From: Thermohalobaculum sp965263335
GTDB lineage: Bacteria; Pseudomonadota; Alphaproteobacteria; Rhodobacterales; Rhodobacteraceae
Direction of reading: 5' to 3'
Length of the DNA stretch: 64,000 bases
Assembly (NCBI GenBank): GCA_965263335.1
Contig: CBDHHE010000001.1
Location: forward strand, 1,364,001-1,428,000
Shown: positions 18,501-26,970 of the stretch, in pieces
Layout: the number at the start of each line of letters is the position of its first letter
Position numbering within the stretch: position 1 is the first letter of the stretch
Position numbers and translations under genes: made by a program
Notes under the pieces: model-generated
What the model saw: the letters and a program-made list of their open reading frames with translations, nothing else
Databases searched by the model: none
Told to the model about the DNA's origin: nothing

Positions 18501-21500
18501 CGCTGGCATCGATGTCGCCCAGTACAATGTCGTTCGCATCGGCGAGCGCGATGTTGGTGCCGTCCGCATCCACGCCGCCACCGAAGTCGTTTGCAGCGGT
18601 CTGCAGTGCAATGGCCGCTCGCACGTCATTGGCAGCCACGCCGTCGTCCTGATCGTCAACCGCGCGGAAGGTCGTGACACCCGCAACCGACACCCCATCG
18701 GACGTTTGTGTGATGGTGCCGTCCGCATCGACTGACAGATCCTGCGCTGCCGAGACCGCACCGAGTGTGATGGTGTTGTCATCGACGAGGGTGATGTCGG
18801 TGCCCGATGCACTCACGGCACCAGCAAAGTCATTGCCTGTGTCGTCCAGCGCAACAACACCACCCGCCGAAAAACTGGATGTGCCACCCACGTCGATTGC
18901 ATCTCCAGGCGTGCTCGACGAACCCTGATCGGTGATCGCCCCAGCCACACCGGTGACAGACAATGTCGAGGCGATGTCGAAGTCTCCCAGCAGAACGTCA
19001 TTGGCGTCTGCAAGCGTCGCCGATGTCGCCGAAACCGTGACGAGCCCTTGGAAGTCGTTGTCCTGGTCGTTGAGGGTCACCGCATCGGCGCTGATCGTGA
19101 GCGCGCCCTGGACGGTGGTCTCGATCACCGAAGTCGCGGCCGGCACCGAGCGCACATCATCCCCCGCATCCAGCGTGAGCGCAGCCCGGAAGATCGAGCT
19201 GCGCGTTCCCGCTGTTGCTGAGTCACCGAAATCGATGTCACCGCTGGACTGGATCTCTATGTCCCCGATCGCAGTTCCGCTGTCGAAGTCGAGGATTTTG
19301 AAGGGCGACGCAAGCGTTCCCGTGTCGGCGAAGAGAACCGAAGATGTGTCGAGATTGCCAGCGTCGGTGGTCCCGAAGGCAATCGTGAAACCATTGCCCG
19401 AACCGTCGGTGGCAGCGATCCCCGCGGTCTCCGAGAAGCTCATCTGAGGTGACGTCAGCGTGGCTGTGCCCGCACCTCCCGCGACCGAAACCACGCCATC
19501 AATGTCGAAATCAAGCGCCGTCAGGTCCAGCGTGCCGCTCACAGTGGACGCGCCGAGGCTGAGCTGATCGATGTCGGCAATCTCGACATTGCCTCCCGTG
19601 AGACTCAGTGCATCACCGGTTATGTCGCTGTCAAAATCGTGGAGCCCGTTTGCCAGGCTGATGTTGTCGACGCCCGCATTCACGTCAGAAGCACCAGTGA
19701 CAGAGATCGCCTGTCCTACGGTGTCGGTGACTGCACCGCCCGCATCGATGTCCAGTGCTCCGGCATCAACCGCACCCAAGGCCAGAGCATTCTGATCCGT
19801 GATCTGCACTGTCCCGGCGTCGCCCGAGGCGTCGCTGTCTGCATCGACACTCACCACGCCGGTGAAGTCGTTGGCAGCGTTGCTCAGCACCACCGCGCCA
19901 CCCAGAGCGGTGAAGGTCGCACTGCCCTCGATGTCCTGAATGCCGCCAGAGGCATCCATTCCCCCCGTGCCGTTCGAGGTGATCGCAACGTCCTGGGCGT
20001 CTACATCGCCGAGTGTCAGATCGGTGTCGTTGTCGACGAAGGTGACGTTGGCATGGCCACCGTCATCGTCGATGTCGGTGTCGAGCGTCACCGTGCCGCC
20101 GAACGTTCCGGACGTCCCGTCGATTGTTAGGCTCGCGGCACCGGCGCTCTCGGTCAGGAAGCTTGCATCGCCACCAACAGCCAGAGTGCCGCTGTCAGTG
20201 ATCGCACCGCGCGCCGTGACGTCGAGCGTGCCACCAACCGAGATGTCGGCGAGGTCGATCCCGTTGACATCGTTCAACACGACCTGGTTCAGCGCAGTGG
20301 CGTTGACCGTGCCGAAGTCGTGAAGCTGGTCATTGTCCAGGATCACGCCACCATTGGCCGCAGAGAGGTCCGCCGTTCCGGTGGCCGTGATGGCGACCCC
20401 CGGTGTGTCCGTGATGTCACCCACGGTCGATGTGACGACCAGATCGCCATTCGTCGCCGTGATCTGCCCCAGTTGGATCGACCCTGCGTCCTGGATGACG
20501 ATGCTGTCGCCCACGGCTTGGACCACATCGCCTGAAGCGTCGGTATCGAAGTCGTTGAAGGCGTCGTTCAGGATGATGTCGCCGCCTGCATCGAACGAGG
20601 CCACGCCACCGACATCGATGTCGTCTCCGGCTGCAAGGCCATCGCCGTCATCTGTGATGTCCCCGCCGGCCGCCACATCGAGGTTGAGGGTTGCGTCGAT
20701 GTCACCGAGTTCGATGTCGTTGATGTCAGCAAGCGTCACGTCCGTGCCCGCGACGCTCACAGTGCCTCCGAAGTCATTGGCAAGCGAGAAGTCAACTTCG
20801 AAGCCCGGAGCCGTGATGGTTGTGGTGCCCGGCACATTGATCGCAACGGTCTGCTCTGGCGTGCCTCCCGCCGTGATCGACAGGTTGCCGCCGGTGTTCA
20901 AAGACAGCGCGCCCAGGCGGATACCGTCGACATCGTCCACAGTGATGTCATTGCCGGTGGCCACAAAGTCCGACCCCTCGGCGAAATCGTGGGTCGCAGA
21001 ATTGTCGAGGAGCACATCGAAGAATATCACGCCGGACTGTGCGGTCAGCGTGGTCTGTCCGCTCACGGTCACCGCCTCACCCGCGACATCGGTGATGTCG
21101 CCACCTGCACTGATATCGAGACTTCCAGCCGTCACCGCACCTAGCGCCACATCATCGGCATCGTTGAGATCGAGGCTGCCGGACGCGAGATCGACACGGT
21201 CGACATCGTTGGCCTGCGTGAGCACAGCGCTTTCGCCCGCACCCGGGTCGAGAGCCAGCGTCGGCGCTGTGACCGTGCCCGCGCTTTGCGTGATGCCATC
21301 ATCGCCTGCGAGGGTGATGGCTCCGGGGCCGGAGACCGCGCCCTCGAGCGACAACTCTCCAAGATCCGATGTGATCGTGATGTCGCCAGAACCAGCCACG
21401 GTTGCACTCGCTCCGGTGCCCGACGCGGACGCACCGGCAATGGACAGCGATTGAGCTGCGGACGGCGCCTGACCCCTGAACACGATGTCTTCACCGGCCA

Positions 21501-24500
21501 GGGTCACAGCCCCTGTGAAGGTGTGGGTCGCCGCGGTGTCGATGGCGATGTCGCCCCCGGCAGCGAGCCCGGTCGTGCCGCCCACGGTGATCGCCGACCC
21601 GTCGTCGGTGATGTCTCCTGCCGCGGCGTTGACCGTCAGCCCGTCCTCTGCGTCGACGGCTCCGAGCACGATGCCGTTGTCGTCGCGCAGCGTGATTTCA
21701 TTGCCCAAAGCATCGACCGTGCCGAGACTGTTGGCTGCCTCGGCCAAGGTGATGTCCGACCGAACCACGCCGTCATCCGATGTCAGGGACGCCGTGCCTG
21801 ACACCGACACGCCGGTGGCGTCTTGGGTGATCTCGCCATCCGCGTCGACGGTCAGCGTTGTGGCTGAAACGGTGCCCAGCACGATGTTGCTGTCGTCACT
21901 CAACGTCACCGTCGTGCCGCTGGCGGAAACGGCACCGGTGAATTCGTTCACGGCGTCATCCAGTGTGATGGTGGTGCCGGTCAATGCAGTGGTGGTGCCC
22001 ACGTCGATGCCGTCACCGGCAACGCTGGCTCCGCTGTCGACGATCGATGTTGCACCGGTCGCGGATAGGCCGCCGGTCAGATCGATGTCCCGTAGCGTCA
22101 GTGTGTTCAGATCGGCGATTGTTGCGGTCCCGGCCTCGATGTCGACGGCGCCGCCGAAATCGTTGAGGGAAGTGCCGAGCGTAACGGTCTGGCCAGACGC
22201 GTTGATGTCGGTGACCCCGGATACGCTTAACCCGGACACAGCACCCGATTGCGAGACCGCCCCGCCGGCATCAATCGTCAGATCACCGCCAAAAGCCGCT
22301 GCGAACGACGATGTGTCGAAGCTCACCGGCCCGCCGGCATCGAGAAAGACATCGTTGCCGAATGTGCCGGCCCCACCGAAGTTCACTGCGATGTCGCCAG
22401 CTGTGACAAGCTCGAGAGCGCCCACGAAGCTCGCGGCGTTCGCGGGCACGTTCACGGGATTGCTTGCAGCAGCTCCGAAATCTATGCCGTCACCAGACGT
22501 GTCTTGCACGCTGATCAGCGGGGCTGTGATGGTGCCGCTCACGGCGATGGTGCTGTTTGCACCCAGGGTCACCAGATCGAAGTCCGTTCTCGTCGTGAGA
22601 TCGCCGTCATCGTCGACCTGATCGTCAACCGAGATCGTGCCAACTGACAACGCATTCGCATCGATGAGCGTGACGTTTCCGGGTGCCTGGCCTGAGATCG
22701 TAACAGTGCCCCCGAAGTCGTTGGCGGAATTGTCAAAGATCACATCCTCGCCAGCCACGCCGAGCGCGATGTTGGTGGCGCCGTCGATCGCGACGGCCGT
22801 GGTCGCTGTGATCGCCCCATCCACGCTCAACGAGAAATCGCCCGCGTTGCCTGCTATGGTGGTGTCTTCGACGTCTCCACCGGTCGCGGTGATTGCGGCA
22901 AGCTGGATCCCGTCGAGATCGTCAACCGTGATGTCCTCGCCCGTTGCGGTAAAGTCCGCGGCCTCGGCGAAGTCATGCACGTCGGCGCTGTCGAGCTGGA
23001 TGTCGAAGAAGTTTCCAGCCGCACCGGCCGTCAGTGTCGTGGCACCGCTGACCGTGATTGCGCCGGCAGTGTCCGAGATTGTCCCCCCGGTCGTGACCGT
23101 GAGTGCATCGGCGGATATCGTGCCCAGCACCAACGCGTTGGTGTCGTTGAAGTTCACCGAGCCGCCCGAGATGTCCAGTTGGCCTGCATCGTTCGCCTGC
23201 GTGAGCACCGCCGAGCCGCTGCCCGCATCAATGCTCAGCACGTCGGTCGTGATCACCGCCGCGGCGTTCTGAGTGATCCCGTCCCCCGAAAGGCTGAGAT
23301 CGCCGCTGTTGGCCAATGTCAGCGCACCGGTGAGGCTGATCGAGCCCGAGCCGGAGACGAGCGTCGCATCACCCTCGGTGCTGCCCGAATTGAGCGTGGC
23401 GTCGGAATCGCCACCCGTCGCGGTGACCGCACCGAACGTGACGCTCGCATCGCTGCGGAACTCGATGTCCTCCCCGGACAGCACCACCGTGCCGGCAATC
23501 TGATGGGTCGTCTCGTCGAGCACGATGTCGCCCGTACCGCCCGTTTCCAGATCGATCCCGGATGTTGCGGCGATCACCTGCCCGCCCGTGTCCGTGATAC
23601 TGCCCGATGTGTCGACAGTCAGGCTTGAGGCGTCGATCGCGCCCAACTGGATGGCGTTCGCATCCGCAACGGTAACGGCGGCTTTCGCACCGGCGTTGGC
23701 CGAGTCGGTGTCAGCGGCGAAGCTAGCGAAATCATTCGATGTGTTCGTGAGCGAAATCGCGTCACCCGTGGTCTCGGCGCTGAAGTCACCGGCACTCACA
23801 CCGATCTGGGCCGTGCTGCTGATCGTGCCATCCGCTGCGAGCGAAAGATTGTTCGAGCTGAAGTCCACGGCTGGCAACACAATCCCTTCACCACCCCCTG
23901 CGGTGCCGGCGGCGAGCGTGGCCGTCCCGTTGTTGCCGTCGGTGAGCGCTGCAGCACCAAAGCTGAGCGACAGGGCCTCGGCCGCGCTGACACTCAGCGT
24001 TCCCTCGAACACGATCCCTTCGGAATCCGTCGTATCCGCGTCGGCTGTCAGCGTGATATCGCCCGCAGTCGTCGTTGTGACGCTTCCATCCAGCGAGATT
24101 TCGCCATCAGCCGTCAGGGTGATGTCATTGGTGTTGCTGAGGTTGCCCGCCCCGGTAAGCGAGATCTCACCGTCGGTGCCGGAGCCGTCTGCATCGAGCA
24201 GAAGCGTGCCTCCTGTCCCGACAAAACCCGCCGTGACATTGATGTCGCCGGCGCCAGTCGCGAGGGTCAAATTGTAGTCTTCCGCCGCAGCAAGTGTGAT
24301 CGCGCTCAGGGTAAAGTCACCAGAGGTGGTGGTGACATCCACCGTCGCGGCATCGATCGAACGCAGATCGCTGCCGACGAGATCAAAGGTGTTCTGATTG
24401 GCATCCGCCGTGCCGATCGTGATATCATCCGCCTGCGCGTTCTCAAGCGTGACCGCACCGGTTGCCGTGACGTCGGATATGGTGATGTCGCGCGCGGAAA

Positions 24501-26871
24501 CATCCAGACTCGCGGCAGTGATCGTTCCCAGCCCGATGAGGTTGTTGTCCGCGAGCGAGACGGCCTGACCCGCGGCCGAAACCGAGACCTCCCCACCGAA
24601 ATCATTTGCGGAATTGCCGAATGTAAGTGCCTGCGCCGTCGAGAAATCCGCGGTTCCGCCGACCCCGATACGCACGGTCTGGCTGATCGTGCCGACACCT
24701 GAGGTGTTGATCTCGATGTTGTTGTCAAACAGCGACGCTGCAAGGACGAGACTGACACCTCCCGTTCCGGCGTCAATCACGAGATCGGTGATCGCATCGG
24801 CTTCGGCGCCCCGCAGGACCACGCTCTGGTTCTGACTGTCAAACGTGGCGGTGTCTGCGCTGATCAGATTGAGCTCGGTCGCCGTCAAATCGAAGGTGGC
24901 CGCAGAGGCATCCTCGATGCCAAGCGTCATGGTGCCCGGCGTCGTCTGCTGAAACGAAACGCTGTCGACGGTCACGGTGTCCGCAATCGACACGTCCTCG
25001 GCACTCACCACCAGCGAGCTGTTGGTATTGTCGAAGTCTACCTTGGGCAGATCGAACGCCGCGTTCGACGTGAGCGTCACGGTCTGTCCGTTCGTGGTAT
25101 CGGTCAGCGCGCCGCTCGAGCCGTTCAGATCCAGCACGAGCGCCCGGTTCGTTGCGCCTGCATTGGCTCCCGCCGTCAACGAGATCGTCCCGCCAAACAC
25201 GATACCGCCACTGCCACTCGCCGTCGTTGCGCCGTTGTCGTTGGCGCTGAGTGTCAACGCACCGCCCGTCGAGATGTCGGCATTCAGGAGGATGTCGTTA
25301 CCCGCCTGCAACGTCAGATCGAAGGTCGTGTTGCTGTTGATCGCCTGATCGACGGTGATGTCACTGGTTGCTTGCAACGTGACCGACGCCGTCAACAGTG
25401 CCGTCTCGATCCTTGCATCAGTGATGATCGAAGTGGTGCTGCCTTCGGCGAACCCGATGATGAAATCATCGAGTTGAGCATTGCTGTCGGCCCCCGCACT
25501 GACGATCTGGATGTTCGTGGGATCCAGGAGCAGCGTGCCCGTTTCTCCGAAAGGTGCGCTCAGATCGACGCCGCCAAGAAAGCCGAGCGTGTCCTTTCCC
25601 GAGACTTCGGCAAACCCGCCATCGCCACCCGCAACACCACCGGTCGCGGAGATGTTCCCCGCGAAGGCCATGCTCTGGTCCGCCCACAGGATCACGCGCC
25701 CACCGTCTCCCGCATCGAGCGCGTCAGCGGAAATGGTGCTGCCCGACGCAACCACGACGCGGCGTGCGTTCGGCAATGGCGCGGTCTCTGGTGCGGTCGA
25801 GATGACCGGGGCGGAAATCGCGGTCCCCTGATAGTCGCCGCCCACCAGCACGGTACCGCCACCTGACGAACCGGAGACATCGATCCGGGCGGTCGAACTC
25901 AGTGCAACCTCTGCGCCGGTGATCGACACTTCTCCGCCTTGGCCATCGGTGCCGCCCGCGGTGAGCGTACCTGACACCTCAGTGGTCTCGGCGCCCGAGA
26001 TAACAATCACGCCGCCTCGATCCTCGATCCGGGTGGCCTCGACAGCGCCGCCGATTGAGACCACGGAGTCGCGCACGGCCTCGGATGTTGCTGCCGTCAG
26101 ATAGGCCGCACCGCCTTGCGCCGAGATGGTGCCGGTGTTGACCAGTTGATTGCCGCCGGTGCCACCGACCTCGAAACGGGTGAGGCCGTCGCCCGTGAAA
26201 TCGACGGTGAAGCGATCCCCTGCGCCGATCGCGACGTCCGATCCGTTGGTCTTGATGGTGCCCGAGTTCTCAACCACGGGCGCGACCAGCACGACACTGC
26301 CGCCCTCGGCAGCAATGGTGCCCGCATTGGTCACAGCACTGCCATCGGGTGCACCCGAAAACGTATAGTCACCGGCCATGATCCGTTGATCATCGATGTC
26401 CGCCGTCGTGGCCAGCAGACCACCGACATTCACCTGGGCGTTCTGCTGGATGTAGACACCGGACGGGTTGACGATCCACACATTGCCGTTCGCCGTGAGC
26501 TGACCCGCAATGTGCGAGGGCACCTGTGTCTGGACGCGGTTGACCGCGAGCGAGCCTGCGTCCGGCTGGGCGAATGTGACGGATTCTCCGCTCTTCACGC
26601 CGAACTTCTGCCAATTGATGATGGCGGTGCGTGTGGATTGGTCGATCTGTGTGTGTGCGCCGTTCGCCCGGATGGTGGCGCTGCCGCCGACCACCACGCC
26701 GCCAGCGGGCTCAGCGACCGCAGGCGGGGCCGCGTAGAGCCCCATGAGCACAAGTGCCGCAACACCGCTCAGTGCAGTTCGACCCTTCAGCGAGGTGCTC
26801 AGAGTGCGATTGCACAAGGCTACCGAGGGGGGGATCGACTGAAGTGTGCGGTGCGCGCTGGTCTCAGCCAT
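15535..26871 (-). CDS. Giant filamentous-haemagglutinin-like exoprotein TpsA
   Basis: About 3778 residues from the ATG of MAETSAHRTL (AAGGGGGA upstream; another in-frame start lies 12 codons earlier). An extended signal peptide ends at a predicted AVA-EP cleavage near residue 54. The TPS secretion domain follows (roughly residues 55-270), with NWQKFGVKSGESVTF, then SLAVNRV, then NGNVWIVNPSGVYI and INxGG-like VNVGGLLATTADI. The rest is repetitive beta-helix rich in Asp, Gly, Ala, Thr and Ser. It includes near-identical 81-residue units. The C-terminus has a lone Cys pair (GCVLLIASSC) and a strongly acidic tail. TpsB exports it to the cell surface. The role (adhesin or other) is unknown. Confidence 0.93.
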   Translation of the reverse strand: MAETSAHRTLQSIPPSVALCNRTLSTSLKGRTALSGVAALVLMGLYAAPPAVAEPAGGVVVGGSATIRANGAHTQIDQSTRTAIINWQKFGVKSGESVTFAQPDAGSLAVNRVQTQVPSHIAGQLTANGNVWIVNPSGVYIQQNAQVNVGGLLATTADIDDQRIMAGDYTFSGAPDGSAVTNAGTIAAEGGSVVLVAPVVENSGTIKTNGSDVAIGAGDRFTVDFTGDGLTRFEVGGTGGNQLVNTGTISAQGGAAYLTAATSEAVRDSVVSIGGAVEATRIEDRGGVIVISGAETTEVSGTLTAGGTDGQGGEVSITGAEVALSSTARIDVSGSSGGGTVLVGGDYQGTAISAPVISTAPETAPLPNARRVVVASGSTISADALDAGDGGRVILWADQSMAFAGNISATGGVAGGDGGFAEVSGKDTLGFLGGVDLSAPFGETGTLLLDPTNIQIVSAGADSNAQLDDFIIGFAEGSTTSIITDARIETALLTASVTLQATSDITVDQAINSNTTFDLTLQAGNDILLNADISTGGALTLSANDNGATTASGSGGIVFGGTISLTAGANAGATNRALVLDLNGSSGALTDTTNGQTVTLTSNAAFDLPKVDFDNTNSSLVVSAEDVSIADTVTVDSVSFQQTTPGTMTLGIEDASAATFDLTATELNLISADTATFDSQNQSVVLRGAEADAITDLVIDAGTGGVSLVLAASLFDNNIEINTSGVGTISQTVRIGVGGTADFSTAQALTFGNSANDFGGEVSVSAAGQAVSLADNNLIGLGTITAASLDVSARDITISDVTATGAVTLENAQADDITIGTADANQNTFDLVGSDLRSIDAATVDVTTTSGDFTLSAITLAAAEDYNLTLATGAGDINVTAGFVGTGGTLLLDADGSGTDGEISLTGAGNLSNTNDITLTADGEISLDGSVTTTTAGDITLTADADTTDSEGIVFEGTLSVSAAEALSLSFGAAALTDGNNGTATLAAGTAGGGEGIVLPAVDFSSNNLSLAADGTISSTAQIGVSAGDFSAETTGDAISLTNTSNDFASFAADTDSANAGAKAAVTVADANAIQLGAIDASSLTVDTSGSITDTGGQVIAATSGIDLETGGTGDIVLDETTHQIAGTVVLSGEDIEFRSDASVTFGAVTATGGDSDATLNSGSTEGDATLVSGSGSISLTGALTLANSGDLSLSGDGITQNAAAVITTDVLSIDAGSGSAVLTQANDAGQLDISGGSVNFNDTNALVLGTISADALTVTTGGTISDTAGAITVSGATTLTAGAAGNFFDIQLDSADVHDFAEAADFTATGEDITVDDLDGIQLAAITATGGDVEDTTIAGNAGDFSLSVDGAITATTAVAIDGATNIALGVAGEDVIFDNSANDFGGTVTISGQAPGNVTLIDANALSVGTISVDDQVDDDGDLTTRTDFDLVTLGANSTIAVSGTITAPLISVQDTSGDGIDFGAAASNPVNVPANAASFVGALELVTAGDIAVNFGGAGTFGNDVFLDAGGPVSFDTSSFAAAFGGDLTIDAGGAVSQSGAVSGLSVSGVTDINASGQTVTLGTSLNDFGGAVDIEAGTATIADLNTLTLRDIDLTGGLSATGATSIVDSGASVAGDGIDVGTTTALTGTTITLDDAVNEFTGAVSASGTTVTLSDDSNIVLGTVSATTLTVDADGEITQDATGVSVSGTASLTSDDGVVRSDITLAEAANSLGTVDALGNEITLRDDNGIVLGAVDAEDGLTVNAAAGDITDDGSAITVGGTTGLAAGGDIAIDTAATHTFTGAVTLAGEDIVFRGQAPSAAQSLSIAGASASGTGASATVAGSGDITITSDLGELSLEGAVSGPGAITLAGDDGITQSAGTVTAPTLALDPGAGESAVLTQANDVDRVDLASGSLDLNDADDVALGAVTAGSLDISAGGDITDVAGEAVTVSGQTTLTAQSGVIFFDVLLDNSATHDFAEGSDFVATGNDITVDDVDGIRLGALSLNTGGNLSITAGGTPEQTVAINVPGTTTITAPGFEVDFSLANDFGGTVSVAGTDVTLADINDIELGDIDATLNLDVAAGGDITDDGDGLAAGDDIDVGGVASFDAGGDIILNDAFNDFDTDASGDVVQAVGDSIVIQDAGSIQLGQITATNGDLVVTSTVGDITDTPGVAITATGTADLSAANGGVILDNDQLHDFGTVNATALNQVVLNDVNGIDLADISVGGTLDVTARGAITDSGTLAVGGDASFLTESAGAASLTIDGTSGTFGGTVTLDTDIDDDGGHANVTFVDNDTDLTLGDVDAQDVAITSNGTGGMDASGGIQDIEGSATFTALGGAVVLSNAANDFTGVVSVDADSDASGDAGTVQITDQNALALGAVDAGALDIDAGGAVTDTVGQAISVTGASDVNAGVDNISLANGLHDFDSDITGDALSLTGGNVEIADIDQLSLGASTVSGTLDLTALDFDIDGVVSVAGGAGTATLTSPQMSFSETAGIAATDGSGNGFTIAFGTTDAGNLDTSSVLFADTGTLASPFKILDFDSGTAIGDIEIQSSGDIDFGDSATAGTRSSIFRAALTLDAGDDVRSVPAATSVIETTVQGALTISADAVTLNDQDNDFQGLVTVSATSATLADANDVLLGDFDIASTLSVTGVAGAITDQGSSSTPGDAIDVGGTSSFSAGGVVALDDTGNDFAGAVSASGTDITLVDDNTITLGAVSAAQDLSVDADGTITQTSDGVSVAGVTTFRAVDDQDDGVAANDVRAAIALQTAANDFGGGVDADGTNIALADANDIVLGDIDASGALTVVAGAAISDDGNGGVGGDINVAGATQLTAQGDITLDDAAHDFDTDNSGDTLSAAGASITIADVDSLVFGDIDASGALEASAGGDLTDSGAGVAGAGVDVAGATRLVSGGDITLDDAVNDFDSDAVGTPSDAVSASAANVSLRDANSVALGDLDVNGALSVEAGGVIVDSGAVTAGQGIDVAGDATFVAGGAIALDDTVNDFDSDSTGGPVDRVDASGTSISLADIDAIRLGDIDATGTLSVVAAGTIIDDGASVLGAGINVAGATTLSSGAAIRLDDAVNDFDSNGGSLPSDAVSAAGTTIVLRDTSGIALGDVDASGTLTVTANGSIVDAGANVSGAGVNAGGVSTLTAADDIVLDDAVHDFTDRVDASADNITLADETALQLGDIDATGALTVNTGGAITDSGAAIVGDGIDVGATARIAATSGSIDGDVTLDDGVNRFGSALSVAGADITVQDRDGLTLGDVDASGNFAVTANGAISDSDASTSGTGIDVGGTTTLIANGNIVLDDAVNNFDSNAGGANDATDALSADGDFISIRDEDALSVGTITATGDLILRSGGSITDTTASRIAVSGSTSIQAESATGGNFFDVALQSGQHDYQSLTVEGEDVAISDINDLVLSATANADGAADATIAGTGSLDILVAGSISDTANAGQVALSPGQGGGALSAAGDIDLQSNGALLLNTVTAGGDIDLSATNELTLGSASAGGSVTASAGGFLTFATINAGTGIDLTTQQSFEITTVAGTPLSTGGQLTLRAPNGSFTSSRGANTLQDGLTFTANSILIDVGRGFTIEDTTLDPFTLNAGVANFEIDTGTFSIGSAIFIANSGDLTFDPFTFPSDIFDSRDLLRVTGSAGFFATGPGARVVVQNTSLITDQGAGTTIDGLTTIGGAFDSFTLFGNFNSASGQNAAIQGFQSGAGFVGSAALTANGCVLLIASSCQPIGSLVLTFEFNDDQLLGIKFVDPTEDEDDPFSNRGDEEEWD
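16961..18400. repeat. 243-bp tandem repeats in tpsA
   Basis: The marker GCATCGTCGAG (or one-base variants) recurs at 17414, 17657, 17900 and 18143, exactly 243 bases (81 codons) apart. Further, more diverged copies are near 16961, 17180 and 18377. Each unit encodes a pattern close to LDDAVNDFDSD...ASGT.I.L.D...LGDIDASGTLSV, then ..G..I.D.GA..G.GIDVAG. More diverged units extend through to about 22.2 kb. Confidence 0.88.
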
Positions 26872-26970
26872 GCGGCTTTCCCCCTTAAAACACATCGGTG
26901 CACCCAAATACGCGGGCCTTCACAGGCAAACCAAATGCAACCTAAGTTTGTCCGTTCTGCGGCATACACG

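Noticed and set aside
16961..22200. Regular repeats that could be read as a CRISPR or satellite array
   Set aside because: The repeats are 243 bases long, in frame, with no unique spacers, and encode beta-helix units of TpsA.
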